A stretch of DNA of 64,000 bases from Myxococcota bacterium (GTDB taxonomy: Bacteria; Myxococcota_A; Bradymonadia; UBA7976; UBA1532). Where the stretch lies: contig JAKLJY010000035.1 in assembly GCA_023150895.1 (NCBI GenBank), positions 1 to 64,000 on the forward strand, written 5' to 3'. Position 1 is the stretch's first letter, and each line of letters starts with the position of its first letter. A program made the position numbers and the translations under genes. The notes under the pieces were generated by a model that saw only the letters and a program-made list of their open reading frames with translations, made no database searches and was not told where the DNA came from. Shown in pieces: positions 1 to 7,502 of the stretch.

Positions 1-76
1 CGGCCGTCGACCAGAGGGCAAAGAAGACGACGGGGGAACGGGCCGAGGCCGGGCGGGCGTGGGTGGGCTGGCGCAT
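1..76 (-). CDS. 5' fragment of an unknown minus-strand gene (partial)
   Basis: An open frame starts with ATG at 76 (minus strand) and runs off the left edge after 25 codons. The visible residues begin MRQPTHARPASARSPVV and then become hydrophobic (VVFFALW), as in a basic N-region entering a signal peptide or first membrane segment. It would be divergent from murB, whose start lies 29 bases away. No Shine-Dalgarno is visible, so this may be only an open frame in GC-rich DNA. No function can be assigned from this length. Confidence 0.3.
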   Translation of the reverse strand, partial: MRQPTHARPASARSPVVFFALWSTA

Positions 77-105
77 GGCCGCAGTTTCGTCACGCGGCCG
101 ACCTG

Positions 106-1287
106 ATGCAAGATGCGCCCATGCCGCGCCTGCCCGATTGTCCCGGCCTGACCTTCGCCGCCGATGTCCCGCTTGCGCCGCGGACGACGTTCGGCCTCGG
201 CGGCCCGGCGAAACTGCTCGCGTCGGCCACGACGCCCGAAGCCGTCCGCTGCGCCGTGACCTACGCGGCCGAAAACGGTCGGCCGCTTTTCGTCCTCGGC
301 GGGGGCAGCAACCTCCTGGTCGCCGACCGCGGGTTCGACGGCGTCGTGCTGGTCCCGAGCCTGCGGGGCCTCTCGATGGCGCCGGACGGTCGCCTGACGG
401 TCGCTGCCGGCGAGCCCTGGGAGGCCGTCGTCGAGGCTGCCGTGGCGGCCGGCCGCGCCGGCGTCGAGTGCCTGACGGGGATCCCGGGGACGGCGGGCGC
501 CGCCCCCGTCCAGAACATCGGGGCCTACGGACAGGAGGTCGCCGACACCCTCGAGTCCGTGGAGGTCCTCGACCGCGCCACCGGTCGCATCGAGAGACTC
601 GAGCGCGCGGCGTGCGGGTTCGGATACCGCGACAGCCGCTTCAAGCGTGCACCGGAGCAGGCCATCGTCCTCGGGCTGACGCTGGCATTGCGGGGGGGCG
701 ACGAACCGGAGATCCGGTACGAAGAGCTGAGGCGGGCCCTCGCCACGGCCCCGAACGACGCACCACCGCTCGCGCGCATCCGCCGCGCGGTTCGGGGCGT
801 GCGGGCCGGCAAGGGCATGTTGCTCGCCCCGGAGGCCCCGCCGGACGCCCGCCGGACGGCCGGCTCGTTTTTCATGAACCCCCGACTGACGGCGGAGGAG
901 GCCGCCGCGCTGCCGGCAGACGCACCGCGGCACGTCGACGACGACGGCCGGGTCAAGGTCCCGGCGGCGTGGCTCATCGAACACGCCGGCGTCACTCGGG
1001 GCTGGCGACTCGGCGCGGCGGGCGTCTCGCCCCACCACGCGCTCGCGCTCGTCGCGCACGAGGGGGCAACGGCCCACGACGTGCTGCGCGTCGCCGCCCA
1101 CGTCCGGGCCGCCGTCCGGGCCGCCTTCGGCGTGACGCTCTCACCGGAGCCCGTCTTCGTCGGATTCGACCTGCCGCCGGACGTCGTGCTCGGCGTGTTC
1201 ACCACAATCGACCCCGCCAGAAAAAAAGTGCCGGTGCCGGGATCAGTACCCGCAAAACGAACGCCGGGACCTCGTCACAAAGAGTGA
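106..1287 (+). CDS. murB: UDP-N-acetylenolpyruvoylglucosamine reductase MurB
   Basis: Cytoplasmic FAD enzyme that reduces UDP-GlcNAc-enolpyruvate with NADPH to UDP-MurNAc, the second committed step of peptidoglycan precursor synthesis. The 393-aa product carries the FAD-binding signature GGGSNLLVAD (about 66-75), the GIPGTAGAAPVQNIGAYGQE block (about 125-144), YRDSRFK (174-180), the catalytic-serine loop TAGSFFMNP (Ser254), and the C-terminal glutamate region in SPEPVFVGF. The YRDSRFK loop makes it the E. coli-like type I form. It is longer than E. coli MurB (342 aa), mainly through a basic C-terminal tail. The start at 106 is the first ATG; an in-frame ATG at 121 is equally possible, and neither has a clear ribosome site. 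No other mur gene lies next to it. Confidence 0.95.
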   Translation: MQDAPMPRLPDCPGLTFAADVPLAPRTTFGLGGPAKLLASATTPEAVRCAVTYAAENGRPLFVLGGGSNLLVADRGFDGVVLVPSLRGLSMAPDGRLTVAAGEPWEAVVEAAVAAGRAGVECLTGIPGTAGAAPVQNIGAYGQEVADTLESVEVLDRATGRIERLERAACGFGYRDSRFKRAPEQAIVLGLTLALRGGDEPEIRYEELRRALATAPNDAPPLARIRRAVRGVRAGKGMLLAPEAPPDARRTAGSFFMNPRLTAEEAAALPADAPRHVDDDGRVKVPAAWLIEHAGVTRGWRLGAAGVSPHHALALVAHEGATAHDVLRVAAHVRAAVRAAFGVTLSPEPVFVGFDLPPDVVLGVFTTIDPARKKVPVPGSVPAKRTPGPRHKE

Positions 1288-1312
1288 GCGCGGTCAGGCG
1301 ACCCGGGAACGC

Positions 1313-1326
1313 GGAGGTGATTCTTG
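1313..1326 (+). promoter_or_regulatory. Strong Shine-Dalgarno with TTG start for the sigma-factor gene
   Basis: GGAGGTGA at 1313-1320 is a near-perfect anti-16S match, five bases before a TTG at 1324 (frame 1). That frame reads plausible N-terminal residues (TTG-CCC-ACG-CCT...) up to the ATGGGGG run at 1372-1378. Sigma-factor-like sequence then continues in a different frame. No comparable ribosome site precedes the GTG at 1488, so the authentic translation start is probably here. Confidence 0.55.
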
Positions 1327-1487
1327 CCCACGCCTGCCATTCGTGAACCCCAGGAGGCGCCCGACGCCGCCATGGGGGTCTTCTGTCCGACGAGCCCGAG
1401 GTCCGGGCCGCGCTCGCTGCCGAATGGGACCGCCTTCTGTCGTCGCAGGGGCCCTTCGGGGTCGACCGCCTCGCTTTCGAGCACCTC

Positions 1488-2234
1488 GTGATGGCGGTCC
1501 TGCGGGAACGGGCCGGTCCGGGGGGCGCGGGCGGGCCGATCCTCCCCCGCATGGCCCTCGACGACCTCTACCTCGCGCAGGGCTGTGCGGCCGGTGACCG
1601 GCGCGCCTGGCGCGCGTTCGACCGCCGCTTCGGCCCCGTGCTCGATCGCCTCTCGCTGCTCTTTTCCACGACGACCGTGTCCGCCGAGGACGCCCGTCAG
1701 GAGCTCCTGACGGCGCTGTTCCGCGGACGAAAAGACGGCGGCTCGGCCTTTCAGTCGTACCGGGGCATCGCGTCGCTCTCCGGCTGGTTGCGCGTGTCGA
1801 TGCGGCGGGTGGTCATCGACATCCATCGCAACCCGCGCTGGCGCCCGATGCCGGGTGGCGAAGGCGCCGAGCTCGGGCTGCTGCCCGATCAGACGCCGAC
1901 GGCCGAGCCGCGGCTGGTCGAGACGCAGACGGCGCGTGCGCTCGTGGCGATCGTCCACGAATGCGTGGCGGCGCTGCCCGCGGACGACCATGCCACCTTG
2001 ATGCGCTATCACCGCGACGGCCTGATCCTCGAGGAGATCGCGCGGGCCTCGGGCGTGCACACGGCGACGATCCACCGACGGCTCGAGCGCATCCGCGCCG
2101 ATCTCGGTCGCGCGGTGCTGCGCCTCGCCCGCGAACGCCTCGCGTTGCAGGCGGACGAAGTGCTTTCCACCCGCGACGCCATGACGGACCTCTTCGGGTT
2201 CGTCGATCGAACCGATACTGAACCCGGAACCTGA
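1488..2234 (+). CDS. ECF-like RNA polymerase sigma factor (5' end probably frameshifted)
   Basis: A sigma-70-family regulator that would direct RNA polymerase to a dedicated promoter set. Region 2 is visible around DLYLAQGCAAGDRRAWRAFD, followed by the region 2.2-2.4-like stretch ending in GWLRVSMRRVVIDIHR. A region 4 helix-turn-helix follows (LILEEIARASGVHTATIHRR). The organisation matches the long myxobacterial ECF-type factors. The GTG at 1488 is the first start in this frame, but coding-quality sequence in the same frame extends upstream to about 1374 (for example DEPEVRAALAAEWDRLL at 1389-1439). It has no start codon and no stop until 1344, so the annotated start truncates the protein. 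The gene lies 54 bases before an anti-sigma-like membrane protein and was probably co-transcribed with it. Confidence 0.8.
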   Translation: MMAVLRERAGPGGAGGPILPRMALDDLYLAQGCAAGDRRAWRAFDRRFGPVLDRLSLLFSTTTVSAEDARQELLTALFRGRKDGGSAFQSYRGIASLSGWLRVSMRRVVIDIHRNPRWRPMPGGEGAELGLLPDQTPTAEPRLVETQTARALVAIVHECVAALPADDHATLMRYHRDGLILEEIARASGVHTATIHRRLERIRADLGRAVLRLARERLALQADEVLSTRDAMTDLFGFVDRTDTEPGT

Positions 2235-2288
2235 CCGGCGCCGGGGCGTATGCCCCGCCACCCGGTCGCGACCCCACGGACGAGGCCC

Positions 2289-3125
2289 ATGATGACCGCT
2301 CCCCACCCCGAGACCCCGCGCATCGACGACGAGCACCTCGCCGCGCTCGGCGAGGGTCGCCTGCTGCCCGCCGAGGAGGCCGCCGTCATCGCCTTGCTCC
2401 AGCAGGACGATGGCGCTCGCGCCGCGTTCCGCGATCTCTTCCCGGACCGCTACGCGGCGCTCTTCGGGTGCAATGTCGTGGATCTCCCGGTGGCGAGCGC
2501 CGCGCTCGTGCCGGACGACGACTTTGCGGCGGTCAGCCTGCCGGAGCCCGTCGAGGCGCCGTTCCCGAATCCCCTCGCGCCGAGCCGTCCGGCATGGCGG
2601 CTTCTGGGGTTCGGGCTGGTGGCCTCGTTCGCCGTCCTCGCCGCGCTGGTCTGGCCCCCGCGCGCCCCCGTGCATTCGACCGCGGTCCTGGGCGAAGCGG
2701 CCCTCGCCCCGCCCCCCCTGACCCGCAGCGTCGTCAGACAAACCGCGACCGAACCGGCGGCCACCGTCCGGCCCCTGTTCGTCGATCTGGGTCGGCCCGG
2801 GCGCTGGGACGCGTTGCGCCAGCGGCCGACCTGGGCTGCGGTGGTCGTCGCCGCGCCGGGGAGCCCGCCTGCGGTCCTCGCGACGAGCACCCGGCCCGGC
2901 CGGTGTACCGTGACGACCGGCACGCTGGGCTGCCTCGAGGTCGACACCCGGCCCGGTGCGGGCGTCGCCGTCGTCGTGTCCACCGGGGCGGCCGATGCGC
3001 GTCTCGACGCCCTCGTCAACGAGAACCCGAGCTTCGACGACCTCGCTCGGGCGCTCGACGCGGCCGCCGGGACCGAACCCTGGACGATTCACTTCCCCCT
3101 GGCGTCCGCCGCCCGACCGGACTAA
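2289..3125 (+). CDS. Anti-sigma-factor-like single-pass membrane protein
   Basis: The 278-aa protein has a soluble N-terminus with an alpha-helical segment (HLAALGEGRLLPAEEAAVIALL, about 16-37), one membrane segment (LLGFGLVASFAVLAAL, about 105-120), and an exported C-terminal region of low similarity. The order cytoplasmic domain, one TM, periplasmic domain, placed directly after a sigma factor, is typical of transmembrane anti-sigma factors. 'GEGRLLPAEEAA' resembles the start of zinc-finger-type anti-sigma domains, but no H-x3-C-x2-C is present. The start at 2289 is preferred because GAGG lies at 2282-2285; an upstream in-frame ATG at 2250 cannot be excluded. The regulatory role is inferred from topology and position only. 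Confidence 0.65.
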   Translation: MMTAPHPETPRIDDEHLAALGEGRLLPAEEAAVIALLQQDDGARAAFRDLFPDRYAALFGCNVVDLPVASAALVPDDDFAAVSLPEPVEAPFPNPLAPSRPAWRLLGFGLVASFAVLAALVWPPRAPVHSTAVLGEAALAPPPLTRSVVRQTATEPAATVRPLFVDLGRPGRWDALRQRPTWAAVVVAAPGSPPAVLATSTRPGRCTVTTGTLGCLEVDTRPGAGVAVVVSTGAADARLDALVNENPSFDDLARALDAAAGTEPWTIHFPLASAARPD

Positions 3126-3135
3126 ACGCGGGGGC

Positions 3136-4779
3136 ATGTCGCCCTTCGAACCCCGTGCCCGGCGCGTGCTTCGCTGCGCGCTCGCCGGTCTCCTCGCGCT
3201 GGCCGTCTGCCTCGCCGCCGCTTCGGCCGCAGCCGCCCCCCCGGCGGCCCCGTCGGCGCCGACGACGCCGCCGAACCCGGCCCTCGCGGCGCGTCTCGAA
3301 GCCCCTCTGGCCGACCTGCCGCGCGTGATCGACGCCACGCCCGTGGCCGAGCTCGAGGCGGGCTTCGACGGTTTGCCCGCCACCCACCCCGCCCGGCCGC
3401 TCGTCGCCCTGCGGCTCGCGCGGCTGGCCGCCCATCAGCGCGCGTACGCCCGAGCGGAGGCGCGCCTGAGGGCGGCGCTCGCGACCGTCGACGCCGCCCA
3501 CCCCGCCCGCTCCGCGCTGTCAGCGTTCCTCGAGCGGCTCACGACCCGCGGGCGCGCGGTCCCGGGCCGCATCGGGGCGCTCCTGCCGCTCTCGGGTCCC
3601 TACGCGGGCATCGGCAAGTCGGCCCTGGCGGCGATCCGGCTCGCCGTCGAGGACGCCGGCAAGGGCGCCACGCGCGGGCCGTTCGAGCTCGTCGTCGAGG
3701 ACACCGCCGGCGACGCCGAGCGCGCCGCCGCCGCCGTGCTGCGTCTCGCCCGGCAGCACGGTGTGACCGGCATCGTCGGCCCCGTCGGCGCGCGCGAGAG
3801 TCAGGCGGCCGCGCTGGCCGCAGAACGCCTCGAGGTCCCCATCATCACGCTCACCGGGGCGCCCGGGGTCACCGGGCTCGGCCCTTTCTCGTTCCGCCAC
3901 CGCCTGACCCGGGCCGCCTATGCCCGCTCCCTGGCCCACTACGCCCTCGAGCAGATGGGGCTGCGCACGTTCGCCATCCTGTACCCCCACGCCGACTACG
4001 GCTACGAGATGCGCGACGCCTTCTGGCGCGCGGTCGAGCGGGGCGGCGGCGAGATCCGCGGTGCCGAGGGCTACAGCTTGCGCGCCACGCAGTTCAATGG
4101 GCCCATCAAGCGCCTCGTGGGTCGGGACGATCCGAAGGCGCGGACGCCGGACGACCGCTGGGCCGAGATCAACCGCAAGGCCCGCGATCCTGCGATGCGG
4201 ATCCCGCCCATCGTCGACTTCGAGGCCGTGTTCATCGCCGACACCGCTGACCGCGCCCGCGCCCTGCTGCCGTTTCTGCTCTATTGGGACGTCGAGCTGC
4301 GCACGCACCCGGAGCAGAATGCCGCGGACCTCGCGCCGAAGTACGGGGGCGAGGTGCCGCCACTGGTTCAAGTGCTCGGGACGTCCGCGTTCAACAGTGC
4401 CGACTTCGCCGCGCGCGTCGGCGAACCCGGCCGCAACAGCGTATTCCTCGACGAGTTTCTGCCGGACGCGCCCGAGGCCGTCGACTTCGTCGCTCGCTTT
4501 CAGGCGGTCACCGGCGGGGTGCCCGACGCCCTGGCCGCGCACGCATTCGACGCCGCTCGCATGCTGGCCGCCGCTGCCACCGGCGTCTCCGATCGCGCCG
4601 AGGTGAGGCGGCGTCTGCTCGGATTGCGCGACTTCCCGGGCGTGGTGGGCCGCTCTCACTTCAACGGCGACGGCGAGATCGACCTGCGCCTCAACGTGTT
4701 GACGATCGGGGTGGACGGCACGGTCCAACCCCGCTGGGAGGAGCAGGGTTACGGCGCGCCGGACACCGCGACGCCCTGA
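3136..4779 (+). CDS. LppC/LpoA-like periplasmic-binding-fold protein (penicillin-binding protein activator family)
   Basis: The 547-aa exported protein has a signal peptide (about 1-34, ending SAAAA), a helical TPR-like N-terminal region (about 50-140) and a type-1 periplasmic-binding fold from about 144 (RIGALLPLSGPYAGIGKSAL). The fold includes GIVGPVGARESQAAA and FRHRLTRAAYA. This arrangement matches the LppC/LpoA family, which activates class A penicillin-binding proteins in Gammaproteobacteria, and the related branched-chain amino-acid-binding proteins of Myxococcota. No Cys lipobox is visible, so it is probably soluble periplasmic. ATG 3136 is used because the signal peptide begins there, 10 bases after the anti-sigma stop. 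It is the third gene of the sigma operon. Its 3' end overlaps the convergent hydrolase gene by 31 bases. The exact role (PBP activation or ligand binding) is not settled by sequence. Confidence 0.75.
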   Translation: MSPFEPRARRVLRCALAGLLALAVCLAAASAAAAPPAAPSAPTTPPNPALAARLEAPLADLPRVIDATPVAELEAGFDGLPATHPARPLVALRLARLAAHQRAYARAEARLRAALATVDAAHPARSALSAFLERLTTRGRAVPGRIGALLPLSGPYAGIGKSALAAIRLAVEDAGKGATRGPFELVVEDTAGDAERAAAAVLRLARQHGVTGIVGPVGARESQAAALAAERLEVPIITLTGAPGVTGLGPFSFRHRLTRAAYARSLAHYALEQMGLRTFAILYPHADYGYEMRDAFWRAVERGGGEIRGAEGYSLRATQFNGPIKRLVGRDDPKARTPDDRWAEINRKARDPAMRIPPIVDFEAVFIADTADRARALLPFLLYWDVELRTHPEQNAADLAPKYGGEVPPLVQVLGTSAFNSADFAARVGEPGRNSVFLDEFLPDAPEAVDFVARFQAVTGGVPDALAAHAFDAARMLAAAATGVSDRAEVRRRLLGLRDFPGVVGRSHFNGDGEIDLRLNVLTIGVDGTVQPRWEEQGYGAPDTATP

Positions 4780-5798
4780 GCCCGCTTCGCCACGCCCTCG
4801 TAGTGCCGCCAGGTGATGCGCGAGATCTCGGCGAGCGCCGCCTGGAGGGGGCCCCACTCGTCGCCCCGCGTCATCACGCAGAGCAGATACGGCTGTCCGG
4901 GAAAGTAGACGACCCCGCAGTCGTGCAGCTGGTTGACGAACTTGCCGTCCGGCGTCTGATGGCGTCGCTCGCCGAACTTGTGCGCGACCCCGACCTGGGC
5001 CGGGACGCCCGCGACGAGGCCCTGGACGAACCGCACCCGGGACAGGAGCTCCAGGGCGCGCTCCGAGGCTTCCGCCCCCAAGTACGACGCGTTGTAGAGC
5101 ACGCGGAAGAACGACGCGTACTGCTCGACGGTCATGGGGAGATCGCCCTGACTCGGCGTGGGGGTCGGCAACCCGAGCTCTTCGAACGTCTTGACGTAGA
5201 GCGCCGGGGTGAAGTGCTCCCCGACGACCTCCATCGCCCGGTTGTCCGACTCGACGATCATCTGTTCGAGGAGGACGCGCAGCGGATACTGCTGGCCGTA
5301 CGTCAGGCTCGTCGTCGGCGGGATGTTCTGGTGCAGCGTGTCCTCGGCTCGGGTATCGAAGAGCACGGGGCGATCGAGCAGCGCCGGATCCCGCTCGGCG
5401 GCTTTGAACACCATGAACATCACGGGGACCTTGAGCAGGCTCGCCGGGCTGAAGACTTCGGTCTCGTGGATGCCGAGCGTTGCCGTACTGTCGAGGTCGC
5501 GCAGATAGATGGACGCGTGCGTCAGGTGCCCGAGACTCGTCGCCCGGGCGACCGCGCTCCTGAGCTCGTCCCGGAGTTGCTCGAGGTGCAACCGCGCAGG
5601 CGCCGCCGAGACGTCGCATTCGAGAAGGGGTCGCACGTACCGGTACCCGGCGAGGCGGGTCGTCGTGCCCGTCGAGTCCGGCACGGTGGCCGGCTCCGGT
5701 TGCCGCCCGCGCAGGAAGAACCCCGCGACCATCCCGAGCGCCAGACAGGCACCGCTCAACGCGATCAGGGTGGGGGGGCGAAAGGCCTTGTCGGGCAT
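4749..5798 (-). CDS. Membrane-anchored class A beta-lactamase-fold serine hydrolase
   Basis: 349 aa. An N-terminal membrane anchor or uncleaved signal (about 9-28) precedes a penicillin-recognising-enzyme fold. The nucleophile motif S-L-L-K is at 120-123 (in FSPASLLKVP) and the second motif S-D-N is at 184-186 (VESDNRAM). The third motif appears as HKFGE, where K-T-G is usual. The family acylates on Ser120 with Lys123 as base partner. I do not see the E-x-x-L-N omega-loop that supplies the deacylating glutamate of true class A beta-lactamases. A peptidoglycan-related hydrolase or carboxypeptidase-like role is therefore as likely as antibiotic hydrolysis. It is monocistronic, convergent with the LppC-like gene, and has no clear Shine-Dalgarno. 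Confidence 0.8.
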   Translation of the reverse strand: MPDKAFRPPTLIALSGACLALGMVAGFFLRGRQPEPATVPDSTGTTTRLAGYRYVRPLLECDVSAAPARLHLEQLRDELRSAVARATSLGHLTHASIYLRDLDSTATLGIHETEVFSPASLLKVPVMFMVFKAAERDPALLDRPVLFDTRAEDTLHQNIPPTTSLTYGQQYPLRVLLEQMIVESDNRAMEVVGEHFTPALYVKTFEELGLPTPTPSQGDLPMTVEQYASFFRVLYNASYLGAEASERALELLSRVRFVQGLVAGVPAQVGVAHKFGERRHQTPDGKFVNQLHDCGVVYFPGQPYLLCVMTRGDEWGPLQAALAEISRITWRHYEGVAKRAQGVAVSGAP

Positions 5799-5934
5799 GC
5801 AGTCGTTTCGTTCGTCACGTTCTTACACACTGCGGCACGGACTTGTCTCAGTGCGGCGCAATCTTCGGGCCCGGAGGCCACGACTGGTCCATCAAGCAAG
5901 CCATGTGCCTGAAATCGTCCACCAGGACTGAAAT

Positions 5935-6387
5935 TCAGGGCGAGACAAACGCCGCGAGCGGCACCATCAACCGCAACGCACGGCGCGGGGCCAGCGCGTC
6001 CCCCGCTCGAAACACGTAGAGCCGCGGGCCGATCCGGGCCAGCGCGCGCCGCCGGTACACGAGCATGACGGGCGCCTCGGTCGTCGGGCACTTGGTCAGG
6101 GCCGTCTCGCCGATCCCCTGCGCGAGCTGCGTCGCGATCTCGCCGGCGGTACTGCCATACAGCGCCCGCTCGAAGGGCCGGGGCGGGCCCCGCCAGCGCG
6201 CCGATCGCCAGGCCGCCGCGAATCCGGGGTCCGAGCGCCCGTGCCGGTCCGTGCCCCAGGCGGCGACGATGGCCGCGTTGTCGCCCTCCGTCGACCGGAA
6301 GACGCATGCATCGGGCGACCACCCGGCCCGGGCGAGCGCCTCGCACACCTCGGCCCAGGCCAGGGCCAGCCGCGGATCCGGCGTCAC
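5935..6387 (-). CDS. Unknown 150-aa protein coupled to the radical SAM gene
   Basis: It starts at GTG 6387, whose last two bases plus the next form the TGA of the radical SAM gene (GTGA overlap at 6384-6387), so translation is probably coupled. The protein is soluble with no signal peptide, and is rich in Trp and Arg. Notable segments are LALAWAEVCEALARAGW, a Cys in DACVFRSTEGDNAA, and TALTKCPTTEAP. I recognise no family. As the last gene of the CotH-ligase-radical SAM operon it may be a substrate, carrier or accessory protein, but nothing in its sequence decides this. The longer open frame extending upstream from 6387 is only a shadow of the radical SAM gene. Confidence 0.7.
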   Translation of the reverse strand: MTPDPRLALAWAEVCEALARAGWSPDACVFRSTEGDNAAIVAAWGTDRHGRSDPGFAAAWRSARWRGPPRPFERALYGSTAGEIATQLAQGIGETALTKCPTTEAPVMLVYRRRALARIGPRLYVFRAGDALAPRRALRLMVPLAAFVSP

Positions 6388-7502
6388 GCGATCCGCCCGT
6401 CCCAGGGCTGCCAGGTGGAACACAACGCCGTGTCGGGATGAAAGATCAGCTCGTGGAGCGGGTGCGCCCCCGGCTCGCCGCCGGCTCGGCGGCGCTCGAT
6501 GAGGGCCAGATCGGCCCCCTCGAAGCAGACGTCCATCGGGCCCGCAGGGCCGGCATGACGATAGACCTCGACGCTGTAGTAGTACCCGAGCACGTGCCGG
6601 ATGAAGGTGAAGTCCGCGGCCGGGGCGCCCGTGCCCGGCGCCGACGGCTGCAGCGCCTCGAGGATCGGCCGTTGCGAGACGAAGGCCGCGTCGGTGTGGC
6701 GCGTGACGGCGTTCGGACGGTGGGTGACGGGGTCGTACCGCATGAGCTGCCGGAACACGACGTTGTCGACCCCCACCGCCGCCGCGAATTCGAGGTACCT
6801 CCGGCAATCCTCGAGGTCGTCGACGAGCCCGGCGAGGAGCACGCAGGAAAGTCGCGGGCGCACCCCGGCGGCACGGGCGCGGCCGACGATCTCACGCAAG
6901 GCGGCGTCGGGGTCGGGCGGCGGCGGGTCGATGCGCATGACCCGCTGATTCACGTCGGCCTCCCAATGGGCGCGGCTGATGTTGAGGTGCGCGAGGCCGC
7001 TCGCGAGGACGACGTCGAGCAGGTCGCCCTGACCGCCATCGGGACGGGGCCCCAACAACCCGCTCGCGTTCGTCGTCAGGGTTCGCTTGCGCAGGCCCGC
7101 GGCTGCCACGCGCGCCAGGATGCCGGGCAGGCGGGGGTCGAGGCTGGGTTCGCCCCCCGTGATGGAGAGCGACGGGTCCAGCGGGCGGGTCAGCGCCAGG
7201 GCGGCCTCGAGGCGGGAAAAGTAGCGGGCGTCGTCGGATTCGCCGTGCTTCTGTGCCTCGAGCTCGCCGCCGCGGCTCGCCGGACGCAGCTCCTCGACGC
7301 AGAACGGACAGCGCGCATTGCACCGCTGACCGGAGTAGATGCTGAGGTTGACGTTGCGGTAGACCCGGTACGTCGCCTCGCCGACCCGCCACGGGCGTGT
7401 CCCCTGCCCGGTCGCCGTCGTGTCGACGTCGAACGCCGCCTCGGGCGCGCGCCGCCAGTCGGGGTTGAAGCGCGTCAGCGCAGGCTCGGGATGTCCGGCC
7501 AT
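6384..7502 (-). CDS. Radical SAM enzyme of unknown substrate
   Basis: The 372-aa protein has the radical SAM iron-sulfur motif C-x3-C-x2-C at Cys61, Cys65 and Cys68 (CNARCPFC). The SAM-binding GGEP motif follows (SITGGEPSLDP, about 113-123), then a TIM-barrel-like series of segments (TLTTNASGLL, LAHLNISRAHW, LSCVLLAGLVDD). The C-terminus holds further cysteines (MDVCFEGADL and ALCSTWQPWDG) that could ligate an auxiliary cluster, although no full SPASM pattern is evident. ATG 7502 shares one base with the TGA of the ligase-like gene upstream, so the two are coupled. Radical SAM enzymes use a 5'-deoxyadenosyl radical for difficult C-H chemistry. The barrel sequence is MoaA/pyruvate-formate-activase-like, and the substrate is unknown. 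Confidence 0.9.
   Translation of the reverse strand: MAGHPEPALTRFNPDWRRAPEAAFDVDTTATGQGTRPWRVGEATYRVYRNVNLSIYSGQRCNARCPFCVEELRPASRGGELEAQKHGESDDARYFSRLEAALALTRPLDPSLSITGGEPSLDPRLPGILARVAAAGLRKRTLTTNASGLLGPRPDGGQGDLLDVVLASGLAHLNISRAHWEADVNQRVMRIDPPPPDPDAALREIVGRARAAGVRPRLSCVLLAGLVDDLEDCRRYLEFAAAVGVDNVVFRQLMRYDPVTHRPNAVTRHTDAAFVSQRPILEALQPSAPGTGAPAADFTFIRHVLGYYYSVEVYRHAGPAGPMDVCFEGADLALIERRRAGGEPGAHPLHELIFHPDTALCSTWQPWDGRIA

Noticed and set aside
1275-3383. Long minus-strand open frame (about 700 codons) across murB's end, the sigma and the anti-sigma genes
   Set aside because: It is the antisense shadow of three well-supported plus-strand genes; GC-rich third-base bias keeps such frames open.
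6388-6807. Upstream extension of the 150-aa gene's frame
   Set aside because: Arg-rich sequence antiparallel in character to the radical SAM gene, which is clearly the coding frame there.
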